Source: Endomicrobium sp. (GTDB lineage: Bacteria > Elusimicrobiota > Endomicrobiia > Endomicrobiales > Endomicrobiaceae). From it: a DNA stretch of 16,085 nt. The notes under the pieces are model-generated. The model made no database searches, was not told the origin of the DNA, and saw nothing but the letters and a program-made list of their open reading frames with translations. The DNA is taken from contig JAITKZ010000097.1 of NCBI GenBank assembly GCA_031278115.1, forward strand, positions 1 to 16,085. The letters run 5' to 3'. This document shows, one piece after another, positions 6,959 to 13,506 of this stretch; the first letter of the stretch is position 1, and every line of letters begins with the position of its first letter. Both the position numbers and the translations under genes were made by a program.

Positions 6959-7273
6959 CCTGAGTTTATCGGATAGAGTAAAAAGGAAGGATTTTGAGAG
7001 TGAAAAAACTCAAAAAGGGGAACCTTTTTTCGTTTTTTCTTATAAAAATATCCTAAAAATGACGTTTTTTGAATAAGAAAATTTAGACTTGTCTTCTGAG
7101 AAAGATTTTGGAAAAAGAGATACTAAGGTAACAAAGTTGAAGTAGGTTGTTAAGATTAGGGCTTTTTTAGTGTTATATTTAGAGACAAAACAACTAATAT
7201 CATCGCTGTTATGTTTGTATAGCATTTTGCATAATATGTTTTTTCTCGGGGGAACCTAAACGTTAAACTCAGG
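6959..7273 (+). repeat. 315-bp MITE-like element (fullest copy)
   Basis: Perfect 10-bp terminal inverted repeats, CCTGAGTTTA at 6959-6968 and TAAACTCAGG at 7264-7273. It has no convincing gene inside; the short minus-strand open frame at 7040-7225 has no start context and is broken in the other copies. Shared interior blocks with the copies at 3508-3660 and 10741-10913 include AAAGATTTTGGAAAAAGAGA, AACAAAGTTGAAGTAG and TTGTTAAGATTAG. No clear target-site duplication is visible. This is the pattern of a non-autonomous transposable element; no transposase is present in the window. Confidence 0.8.
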
Positions 7274-7480
7274 GGAAAAATAAGAAAATTGTTTAAAGGA
7301 AGATAACAATTTAATACTTGAAAATTTTGCGAGCTTTTAAGCCCTTGTTATCTAAGTCGTCGCACTTGGAGTAAGTCTATGTAAGAGATAGAAAAAACTC
7401 TTATTTATAGAGGCTTTTTTTTATCTTCAAAACCTTCTCCTTACTTCGTAGTGTGCAATAGGAAGTGTTTAATTCATAAG
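7274..7480. other. Non-coding stretch with possible RNA structure
   Basis: No gene is seen. It holds a 9-bp inverted repeat AGATAACAA / TTGTTATCT (7301-7309, 7345-7353) enclosing further short stems, and at about 7395-7430 a weak hairpin (CTCT / AGAG) followed by eight T. A small RNA is possible but not supported enough to call. Confidence 0.25.
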
Positions 7481-7513
7481 GTGGTAACTCCAAATGCTAT
7501 TTAGAGTTACCAC
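7481..7513 (-). terminator. Hairpin terminator, possibly bidirectional
   Basis: A perfect 10-bp stem GTGGTAACTC / GAGTTACCAC extended by AAAT/ATTT across one mismatch, 18 bp past the stop of the minus-strand 105-residue gene. The minus-strand side lacks a good U-tract, while the plus-strand side has TTTTA. Confidence 0.6.
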
Positions 7514-7531
7514 TTTTACTACTAAAATTGC

Positions 7532-7849
7532 TTACTTAATTCCCAACTTTAACTCTGCCCAGATGTTAGCTAAATACTCTGGCTGCTGAAACTGAGCGCT
7601 AATTACTGAAGTTTTGCCAAACAAGCTTGCAGTTCTGTCCCAGCCTCCGCCAATGACTTCTGCTATAGAGCGGTAAGAATGAAGTACAGCGTCTTTTGCG
7701 TAACAAAGTGCATAAGTAGCAAACATCTTCACTGTGTTAAACGCACCTACCCTATACTGCTGAGTTGCAAATCCGCCAGCTTGTGCTGGAGCGGTAAATA
7801 CAGCAAACGCAAAAACTGCTGATATAACAATGCTGATTACTTTTTTCAT
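7532..7849 (-). CDS. Small exported protein of unknown function (105 aa)
   Basis: No family recognised. The start is fixed by a strong Shine-Dalgarno (AAGGAGGTGA, spacer of A). Residues 1-24 are a textbook signal peptide (MKKVISIVISAVFAFAVFTAPAQA, cleavage after AQA). The mature 81 residues contain a moderately hydrophobic stretch (FNTVKMFATYALCYA), a Gly-rich turn (VIGGGWDRTASLFG) and a basic C-terminus. The architecture (very strong ribosome-binding site, short exported product, single-gene unit with hairpin terminator) parallels the 102-residue gene at 3839-4147, although the two proteins do not align convincingly. It is likely an abundant periplasmic or secreted protein. Confidence 0.75.
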   Translation of the reverse strand: MKKVISIVISAVFAFAVFTAPAQAGGFATQQYRVGAFNTVKMFATYALCYAKDAVLHSYRSIAEVIGGGWDRTASLFGKTSVISAQFQQPEYLANIWAELKLGIK

Positions 7850-8144
7850 TTTTTTTCACCTCCTTCTTTTTTGACTTATAATTTTATTTTCCTCTATAAA
7901 CAGTAAAAGATTTTTAGTTATTGTTTAGAAGTACATTTAAATTAATATATTTAACGTTATGATAAAAATTAACATACTCATATTTACTATTTTGTCAAAG
8001 GAACGTAATACTTTGTCATTTAAAAAATTAAAAAGAGGAATTGTAAGAAGGGAAGGAAGTGAGGGAATAGTAAGGAAAAAGAGGAACAAATTTTTTGAGA
8101 TTTGCTTACATTACTTTTGAATATACAATTTTTTTATCTGAACT
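7850..8144. other. Intergenic region without identified gene
   Basis: A+T-rich leader of the minus-strand exported-protein gene (nearest 100 bp), then a purine-rich plus strand around 8020-8090 (repeated A, G and AGGAA runs). I see no open frame or RNA gene. The heptamer TTTGTCA occurs twice near 7992-8020; significance unknown. Confidence 0.4.
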
Positions 8145-8181
8145 CTCCTCTGAGTTTACCATTCTAATAAACTCAGAGGAG
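8145..8181. repeat. 37-bp hairpin made of MITE termini
   Basis: A perfect 14-bp inverted repeat CTCCTCTGAGTTTA / TAAACTCAGAGGAG around a 9-nt loop. Its inner parts, CTGAGTTTA and TAAACTCAG, equal the terminal repeats of the larger elements, so it looks like a minimal remnant in which the interior was lost. It lies about 100 bp past the cstA stop. As an intrinsic terminator it is poor: on the cstA strand the following bases are A-rich, not T-rich. Confidence 0.6.
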
Positions 8182-8278
8182 ATCTTTCATCTTTCTTCAA
8201 GTCCAAATCATTTCTTATAGATTTTAAGATTTTTACTATAACACTACAAATCTTATACTCTATGCGAAGTTAATTAGC

Positions 8279-10135
8279 CTATTCTTCAACTACCGCTTTT
8301 ACAAGTTCACCATATTTATCTGTGGTTAGAGACTTAATTTTGGCTAATTCGTACCATTTTTTGAAAGAGCTAACAAATACAATTATCATAAAAATCATCA
8401 CTATTATAGCTAAAATTCCTAAAAGAAATTGGTTTTTGTGGAAATATCCTTTTAAAAATATTCCACTAGATAATTGCATTCCAAATACTTGAATGTATCC
8501 AGCCCACAATGTGACGGCAGCCATAAAAATTCCCGGTATTGCCGTGAGCAAGGCAAGCTTACCTCTATTCATTCTAATAAACATTGTAGTGCATACAATA
8601 AGAGCGCAAGACGCAAGAAGTTGATTGCTTATTCCAAATAGTGGCCAAATGCTACCAATATCCCCAGTATAGACTAAATAACCCCATGAAAGAGTAAACA
8701 GCAACCCGGCTATTAAAACTCCCTCTTTTCTCTTTTGATCTTTAAAGTATGGAATCGCACGACCAAGCAATTCTTGTAAGAAAAATCTTCCAACTCTTGT
8801 GCCAGCGTCAATAGCTGTAAGAATAAATACAGCTTCAAACATAACGGCAAAATTGTACCAATATGCCATTAACTTATCCATAGAGGGAATTTTGCTAAAT
8901 ATATTCGCCATGCCGACGGCAAGAGACACTGCTCCTCCAGTTCTTCCCGCAAGATCTATTCCTATCTTCTCACTAAAAAATGCGAGATCCTTAACGGCTA
9001 ATCCGGGATTTGCCGCGAGGAAAGCGTCATAAGCTGACTTTGGTGTATTTATCGCAAAGTAGTCTCCCGGCGCAAGAGTAACCGCCGCTATTAAAGCCAT
9101 TATGGCTACAAACCCTTCAACAAGCATCGCCCCATATCCTACAAAGAGAAGGTCATTTTCATTATTTAGCATTTTGGGAGTAGTTCCTGTTCCAATTATT
9201 GCGTGAAACCCAGAAATAGCTCCACAAGCTATAATTATAAAAATGAACGGGATCACAGGACCGCCAATAATTGGACCTCCTCCTTTAATAAAGCTAGTAA
9301 ATGCTGGCATTTGTATCACAGGATGAATAAAAATTATTCCTAAAGCTAAAGAAACAATCGTTCCTATTTTTAAATAGGAGGATAAGTAGTCCCTTGGAAC
9401 AAGTAGGAACCACACTGGGAGCACCGATGCAAAAAACCCATACACGGCAATTGCGATAGAAAGCGGTTTTGCATTCCATGTAAACAAAGCTTGTAGCGAC
9501 GCAACGCCAACGGCGTTTTTCCCTAATAAAATTGCAAACATCAACAATACGCATCCCAAAATGCTTGCAATAACAATTCCTGACTTTTGACAATACTTCA
9601 TAATTATTCCCATGAGTATGGCTATAGGAATAGTAGAACAAACAACAAAAAGAGACCATGGTGCGTTGTTCATTGCTCCAACGCAAACTAGTGAAAGCCC
9701 AGAAAGAGTCATAACTAAAATAAATAAAATTGCAAATGCGGCTACCATTCCAATAGTTCCGTTAAGTTCTTTTGTCGCAATCGTAGCCAGACTCTGCCCT
9801 TTATGGCGCAACGAGGCAAAAAGCACGACCAAATCATGAACAGCGCCGCCAAGCACACAGCCTATAAGTATCCATAAAGCGCCGGGCAAAAATCCAAATT
9901 GAGCAGCTAACACAGGACCTGCCAAAGGTCCCGCCGCTGCAATTGCCGCAAAATGATGTCCAAAAAGAACGTTCTTGTTTGTAGGCACATAGTCGCGTCC
10001 GTCGTAATATTTATGAGCAGGCGTAATTCGTCCAGAATTAATATGCAAAAGTTTCCTAGATAAAAAAATACCATAAAACCTATACCCTATAGCAAAAATA
10101 CAAAGACTGGCAAATATCAATGTTAATGCGTTCAT
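8279..10135 (-). CDS. cstA: Carbon starvation protein CstA family transporter
   Basis: A 618-residue polytopic inner-membrane transporter of the CstA family, which imports pyruvate or peptides, typically when preferred carbon is scarce. The family signature is clear near the N-terminus: YDGRDYVPTNKNVLFGHHFA followed by AIAAAGPLAGPVLAAQFG and an AVHDLVVLFAS block. The rest is a series of long hydrophobic helices (about 15 visible), with conserved-looking GFHAIIGTGTTPKMLNNE and FLQELLGRAIPYF segments, and a charged C-terminal tail. It is somewhat shorter than the E. coli protein (about 700 residues), mostly at the N-terminus. The start is supported by AGAGAG and by family alignment. It is the only clearly conserved metabolic gene in the accessory region and stands alone. 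Substrate (pyruvate versus peptide) cannot be decided from sequence. Confidence 0.95.
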   Translation of the reverse strand: MNALTLIFASLCIFAIGYRFYGIFLSRKLLHINSGRITPAHKYYDGRDYVPTNKNVLFGHHFAAIAAAGPLAGPVLAAQFGFLPGALWILIGCVLGGAVHDLVVLFASLRHKGQSLATIATKELNGTIGMVAAFAILFILVMTLSGLSLVCVGAMNNAPWSLFVVCSTIPIAILMGIIMKYCQKSGIVIASILGCVLLMFAILLGKNAVGVASLQALFTWNAKPLSIAIAVYGFFASVLPVWFLLVPRDYLSSYLKIGTIVSLALGIIFIHPVIQMPAFTSFIKGGGPIIGGPVIPFIFIIIACGAISGFHAIIGTGTTPKMLNNENDLLFVGYGAMLVEGFVAIMALIAAVTLAPGDYFAINTPKSAYDAFLAANPGLAVKDLAFFSEKIGIDLAGRTGGAVSLAVGMANIFSKIPSMDKLMAYWYNFAVMFEAVFILTAIDAGTRVGRFFLQELLGRAIPYFKDQKRKEGVLIAGLLFTLSWGYLVYTGDIGSIWPLFGISNQLLASCALIVCTTMFIRMNRGKLALLTAIPGIFMAAVTLWAGYIQVFGMQLSSGIFLKGYFHKNQFLLGILAIIVMIFMIIVFVSSFKKWYELAKIKSLTTDKYGELVKAVVEE

Positions 10136-10234
10136 AAAATTGCTCTCTTTTGAATTTTTAATTTCCTATTCGCAACTAACTTCTTTCTTTAATACAATCT
10201 TATTAAAATCTTTTTTTCATATACACCTCTTATT

Positions 10235-10263
10235 AGATTAAATTTTTTCAAGAAATAAAACAA
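10235..10263 (-). promoter_or_regulatory. Possible cstA promoter
   Basis: Minus strand TTGTTT (10263-10258), 17-bp spacer, TAATCT (10240-10235), about 100 bases before the start codon. A fair sigma70 match in A+T-rich DNA, so chance occurrence is possible. Confidence 0.3.
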
Positions 10264-10302
10264 TATATTATTATTCCTAATATATAACTTTATTGATACT
10301 AT

Positions 10303-10638
10303 TTAGAAATTAGGTACAAGAAGCCTTAGCCTTCAAGAGGCTCCTATACTTTTTACATCTTTAAACAAGGATGTTTTATAGAAAGATATTTTGGATTTAT
10401 TATCTATGGAAACAACTATTTTCTTTAACGAGTGATACGTATTTAGGTTAGAATCTGGACTAAAGCAGTAAATATTGAAATGTGCATTTGGAGATTTAGA
10501 AGAAAGAATAGATGTAATTAATACTTCTGATTGAATAGTATAATTTTCTGAAAAACATAATAAAACATTAATTTTTTCAGCAAAAGAAAAACAAGCTAAC
10601 AAGCAAATACATAACAACGTCCCTATTACCTTTTTCAT
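10303..10638 (-). pseudogene. Truncated GT8-family glycosyltransferase with signal peptide
   Basis: The open frame codes for 101 residues and ends at a TGA at 10335-10333. A signal peptide (MKKVIGTLLCICLLACFSFA) precedes KINVLLCFSENYTIQSEVLI and SILSSKSPNAHFNIYCF, the characteristic N-terminal block of GT8 transferases. Such enzymes are normally about 280 residues or more and need a DxD metal-binding motif that is absent here. Beyond the TGA the same frame reads RLRLLVPNF before a second stop, resembling the R-x-hydrophobic-P block that follows in GT8 enzymes, so this is a gene that lost its catalytic part. AGGA at a usable distance supports the start. A signal peptide on a GT8 enzyme is unusual. 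A short functional secreted peptide is a less likely alternative. Confidence 0.65.
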
Positions 10639-10740
10639 TGCAAGTATCCTATTACCAGCAATATTTTATTCTATGCATATGATATAACTTAATAAATAAA
10701 GATTATCTATTTTATTGTGAAAAATTTGCAAATTTTGATA

Positions 10741-10913
10741 CTTAAGTTTATTGGGAAGAGTAAAAAGGCAGGGTTGTCGTCGGAGGAAGATTTTGGAAAA
10801 AGAGACATTAAGGAAACAAAGTTGAAGTAGATTGTTAAGATTAGAGCTTTTTTAGTGTTATGAATTTACAGACAAAAGAACTCTGGTATGTTTTTATAGC
10901 ATTTAAACTCAGG
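10741..10913 (+). repeat. 173-bp MITE-like element
   Basis: Same family and orientation as 6959-7273, with an internal deletion. The left end CTTAAGTTTA differs from the consensus CCTGAGTTTA at two bases; the right end TTTAAACTCAGG is intact. Shared interior blocks include GAAGATTTTGGAAAAAGAGA, GAAACAAAGTTGAAGTAG, TTGTTAAGATTAG and GCTTTTTTAGTGTTAT. Its right terminus supplies the stop codon of the Fic pseudogene, showing that it inserted into or beside that gene. Confidence 0.75.
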
Positions 10914-11400
10914 TTTTAATTATATTCTCTTTATGGTTTTCGTCTTCTTCATAATAATATGATTGCTCAATACCTTTGATAAATAGCTCACGTCCGTCAA
11001 TTTTATCAGTTAAAGCCTCTTTCAAAAAGAGTTCTAATCTCTAAATCGTTTATCGGGCTTCGTTCCATTGCCTGCAAATAAGCAATTTTATCAACCTTTG
11101 CCAATCAATACAAACTTTTTTAATAGCAAATCCAGCCAAATTCTGCCACTTCCATCTATAAAAGTGTGAGCGATGTTCAGTTCAACATACTTTTCAATAA
11201 TTTTTTCAAAGTTAGTTTCTGGCATTTGCTCAATTTTTTCAAGACTTTCTTTCAAATACAAACAGCTCGCAAACCTAAATCTACCTTTTGATATATTTTG
11301 TTTGCGGATTGTGCCGACAAAAGCGTAAAGTCCTTCAAATAAATATTTTTTACCCTACTATCTTATCGGTATTACAAGAAGAAATTTGTATGCTTCTGAC
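10909..11400 (-). pseudogene. Class III Fic-family AMP-transferase pseudogene
   Basis: Three reading frames joined in order give a nearly complete Fic protein of the short Neisseria type, which AMPylates target proteins and is self-inhibited by a C-terminal helix. In order: [27 protein letters not shown] and [40 protein letters not shown] (the HPFxxGNGR motif, with P to T, N to S and two residues missing after GR); after frameshifts, [20 protein letters not shown]; then [20 protein letters not shown] with [10 protein letters not shown]. The last part keeps the inhibitory SxxxE helix. Stops and at least three frameshifts make it non-functional. The final frame runs IIKT and stops at TGA inside the MITE terminus at 10913. 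Upstream limit approximate. Confidence 0.85.
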
Positions 11401-11531
11401 AAATATTAACTAAAATGCAGTATGTAGGGTATATTTCTGTATTTTATTCTATCCTAAACAGTTCAAAAGGGTTAAATGCAAAATAATTGTAAAAACCTTT
11501 TAAAATACTATCACTCACTAATATTTGTCAG
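11396..11531. repeat. 136-bp element bounded by a 13-bp inverted repeat
   Basis: CTGACAAATATTA (11396-11408) and its perfect complement TAATATTTGTCAG (11519-11531) bound a stretch without an open frame. It separates the Fic remnant from the HAD gene and could be a second, unrelated MITE or a footprint of an insertion. No target duplication is evident. Confidence 0.5.
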
Positions 11532-11543
11532 CCAGTCGTTTTT

Positions 11544-12113
11544 TTATTTTAAAACTAAATTAATTGCAAAACAATCAATTCCGCTATTTTTGCAAAAATC
11601 AGCCATATCCTCAATATTTTTATAAGAATCATCTATAAAAATAATTTGGTCGGGGGTAAAGTTAGTTTTTTCCAAAAACAAGACTAATCCTGGTATTTTA
11701 TTATCATTAATCTGTCCACGAATAACTCCGTCACTTATTGAAAATTTTGAGTTTTCCTCTACAGAAGCAGAAATTGTATTAAATTTGAACCCTTCTTCTT
11801 TAAGTTTTTCAGCTGTTGCGGTTGTAGCTAAACAAAAAATAGGAATTTTTCTATATTTCATAAAATAAAAAAGATTATAACTCTTAGGTATAGCTTTTAA
11901 TTGGCTGTCCAAAAGAATGCCATCATCGTCGGTAATGCATATTATGTTCTTTTGCGAATTAGACTGCAATACATGAGAGGTTATACTTTTAATAGCTTTT
12001 TCCCAAGATGAGGCTTTTACTATTTCTATTTTCGGCGATTGTTTTGCTACCGTATATGTTACTAAGGTAGTCAGGATTGAAAAACATAAAAATAAATACT
12101 TAACTAATTTCAT
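11544..12113 (-). CDS. Exported HAD-family protein, DUF2608-like (189 aa)
   Basis: A small HAD-superfamily protein with an N-terminal signal peptide (MKLVKYLFLCFSILTTLVTY, cleavage near VAK at residue 23). HAD motif I is TDDDGILLD (Asp62, Asp64); motif II may be the Thr pair in FCLATTAT; a Lys in NDNKIPGLVLFLE and the acidic motif IIFIDDSYKN complete the set. The last blocks resemble DUF2608, a family of predicted exported acid-phosphatase-like proteins known from intracellular bacteria such as Legionella and Chlamydiae. At 189 residues it is shorter than the usual 220-260, so activity is uncertain. The start at 12113 is preferred over the ATG at 12119 because AAGGAG (12125-12120) then has a 6-nt spacer. 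It is a single-gene unit with no clear terminator. Confidence 0.65.
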   Translation of the reverse strand: MKLVKYLFLCFSILTTLVTYTVAKQSPKIEIVKASSWEKAIKSITSHVLQSNSQKNIICITDDDGILLDSQLKAIPKSYNLFYFMKYRKIPIFCLATTATAEKLKEEGFKFNTISASVEENSKFSISDGVIRGQINDNKIPGLVLFLEKTNFTPDQIIFIDDSYKNIEDMADFCKNSGIDCFAINLVLK

Positions 12114-12236
12114 AAACATCTCCTTAATTTAACCGTTTATCTATACTCTAACAATATTGATAGATTAGACAACTAGTAACAGCATCCAAATTCTACCAGA
12201 TCAAATCTTAGTAAGCAACCCTAACTGTCTTTATTA

Positions 12237-12254
12237 TCTATCTGATAAACTCAG
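12237..12254 (-). repeat. Solo left end of the MITE-like element
   Basis: On the minus strand CTGAGTTTATCAGATAGA matches 17 of 18 bases of the left end of the 6959-7273 element. No interior or right end follows, so it is a remnant. The rest of the 12114-12437 intergenic region holds only leaders and the thrC promoter region. Confidence 0.5.
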
Positions 12255-12368
12255 TTTTTACAATCAGATTATATTTGATTTTATAAAGAAATTCAATTTT
12301 AATGTATTAAGAAACCGAAAATAAAATTTATTGCGCAGCATAACTTAATAGTTTTTTATTTTTATTCA

Positions 12369-12398
12369 TTGCTTTAATAGTCTAAAAAATAATAAAAT
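12369..12398 (+). promoter_or_regulatory. Possible thrC promoter
   Basis: TTGCTT (12369-12374), 18-bp spacer, TAAAAT (12393-12398), about 40 bases before the thrC start. A fair match in A+T-rich DNA. Confidence 0.35.
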
Positions 12399-12437
12399 TA
12401 ACTCATAAAATATATGTTGTTTAAAGGGATGATAAAA

Positions 12438-13502
12438 ATGAGGTATCAAGGTTTAATTGAAAAATACAGAAGATTCTTGCCAGTAAGCGATAGTACTCCG
12501 GTTATATCTCTTCATGAAGGAAACACGCCGCTTATAAAAGCTAGAAATCTTCCCCCAAAAATAGGGTTTAACGGCGAAATATATTTTAAATTTGAAGGTA
12601 TGAATCCTACATGTTCGTTTAAAGATAGAGGAATGACAATGGCTGTTTCAAAAGCTATTGAGGTTGGAAGCAAAGTAATTATTTGTGCTTCAACGGGAAA
12701 CACGTCTGCGTCAGCAGCAGCTTATGCTGCAAGAGCAGGCATAAAGTGTGTTGTTCTTATACCTGAGGGGAAGATAGCTTTAGGAAAACTGTCCCAAGCT
12801 GTCATGCACAGAGCTGAAGTTTTGGAAATAAACGGCAACTTTGATGATGCATTAAATTTTGCAAAAGAATTAAGTGAAAAATATCCTATAACTTTAGTGA
12901 ATTCTGTTAATCCTTACAGAATTGAAGGACAAAAGACAGCTGCATATGAAATATGCGAAAGTTTAGGAGAAGCTCCTGATTATCAATTTATGCCTGTTGG
13001 CAATGCTGGAAATATTACGGCGTATTGGAAAGGATATAAAGATTATAATAAAGCAGAACCTTCTAAATATGCTCTTCCAAAGATGATGGGTTTTCAAGCT
13101 GCTGGATCTGCGCCTATAGTAGAAGGGCATCCCATAGCAAACCCGGAAACAATAGCTACTGCTATAAGAATAGGAAATCCTGCTTCTTGGAAAACGGCAG
13201 AAGAAGCCAGAGATGAATCTAACGGCGTTATAGACAAAGTAACTGATGAAGAAATATTAGAAGCGTATAGAATTGTAGCTGCTACAGAAGGTGTTTTTTG
13301 CGAGCCTGCCTCAGCATCGTCTATTGCTGGTCTTATAAAATATGTTAAGCTAGGATATTTCAAAAATAATAAACTTGGAAAAGCTGTGTGCATACTTACA
13401 GGACATGGTCTAAAAGATCCAGACACTGCTGTTTCTAATGCTGTGAAACCTAAAAAAGTTAAAGCAAATATGAAAGATATAATAGACGCTATAGGGTTTT
13501 AA
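12438..13502 (+). CDS. thrC: Threonine synthase
   Basis: A 354-residue PLP enzyme that converts O-phosphohomoserine to threonine, the last step of threonine synthesis, in the cytosol. It is of the shorter type found in Bacillus. The family landmarks are all present: LHEGNTPLI at 25-33, the PLP-binding SFKDRGM (Lys62), [18 protein letters not shown], the [15 protein letters not shown] block, [15 protein letters not shown], and [10 protein letters not shown]. The C-terminus contains [13 protein letters not shown]. The frame is open 8 codons further upstream, to an ATG at 12414, but the start at 12438 fits both the family N-terminus ([12 protein letters not shown]) and the Shine-Dalgarno AAAGGG. 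cinA starts 4 bp after the stop, so the two are co-transcribed. Confidence 0.97.
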   Translation: MRYQGLIEKYRRFLPVSDSTPVISLHEGNTPLIKARNLPPKIGFNGEIYFKFEGMNPTCSFKDRGMTMAVSKAIEVGSKVIICASTGNTSASAAAYAARAGIKCVVLIPEGKIALGKLSQAVMHRAEVLEINGNFDDALNFAKELSEKYPITLVNSVNPYRIEGQKTAAYEICESLGEAPDYQFMPVGNAGNITAYWKGYKDYNKAEPSKYALPKMMGFQAAGSAPIVEGHPIANPETIATAIRIGNPASWKTAEEARDESNGVIDKVTDEEILEAYRIVAATEGVFCEPASASSIAGLIKYVKLGYFKNNKLGKAVCILTGHGLKDPDTAVSNAVKPKKVKANMKDIIDAIGF

Positions 13503-13506
13503 TTTT

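Noticed and set aside
7040..7225. Minus-strand open frame of 61 codons
   Set aside because: It lies wholly inside the 315-bp repeat element, has no Shine-Dalgarno, and is broken in the other copies of the element.
8145..8181. Intrinsic terminator of cstA
   Set aside because: The stem is strong, but on the cstA strand the bases that follow are A-rich without a T-tract, and the stem equals the ends of the repeat family.
9294..9839. Open frames overlapping cstA on both strands
   Set aside because: Shadows of the cstA coding sequence; no ribosome-binding sites and no protein-like composition.
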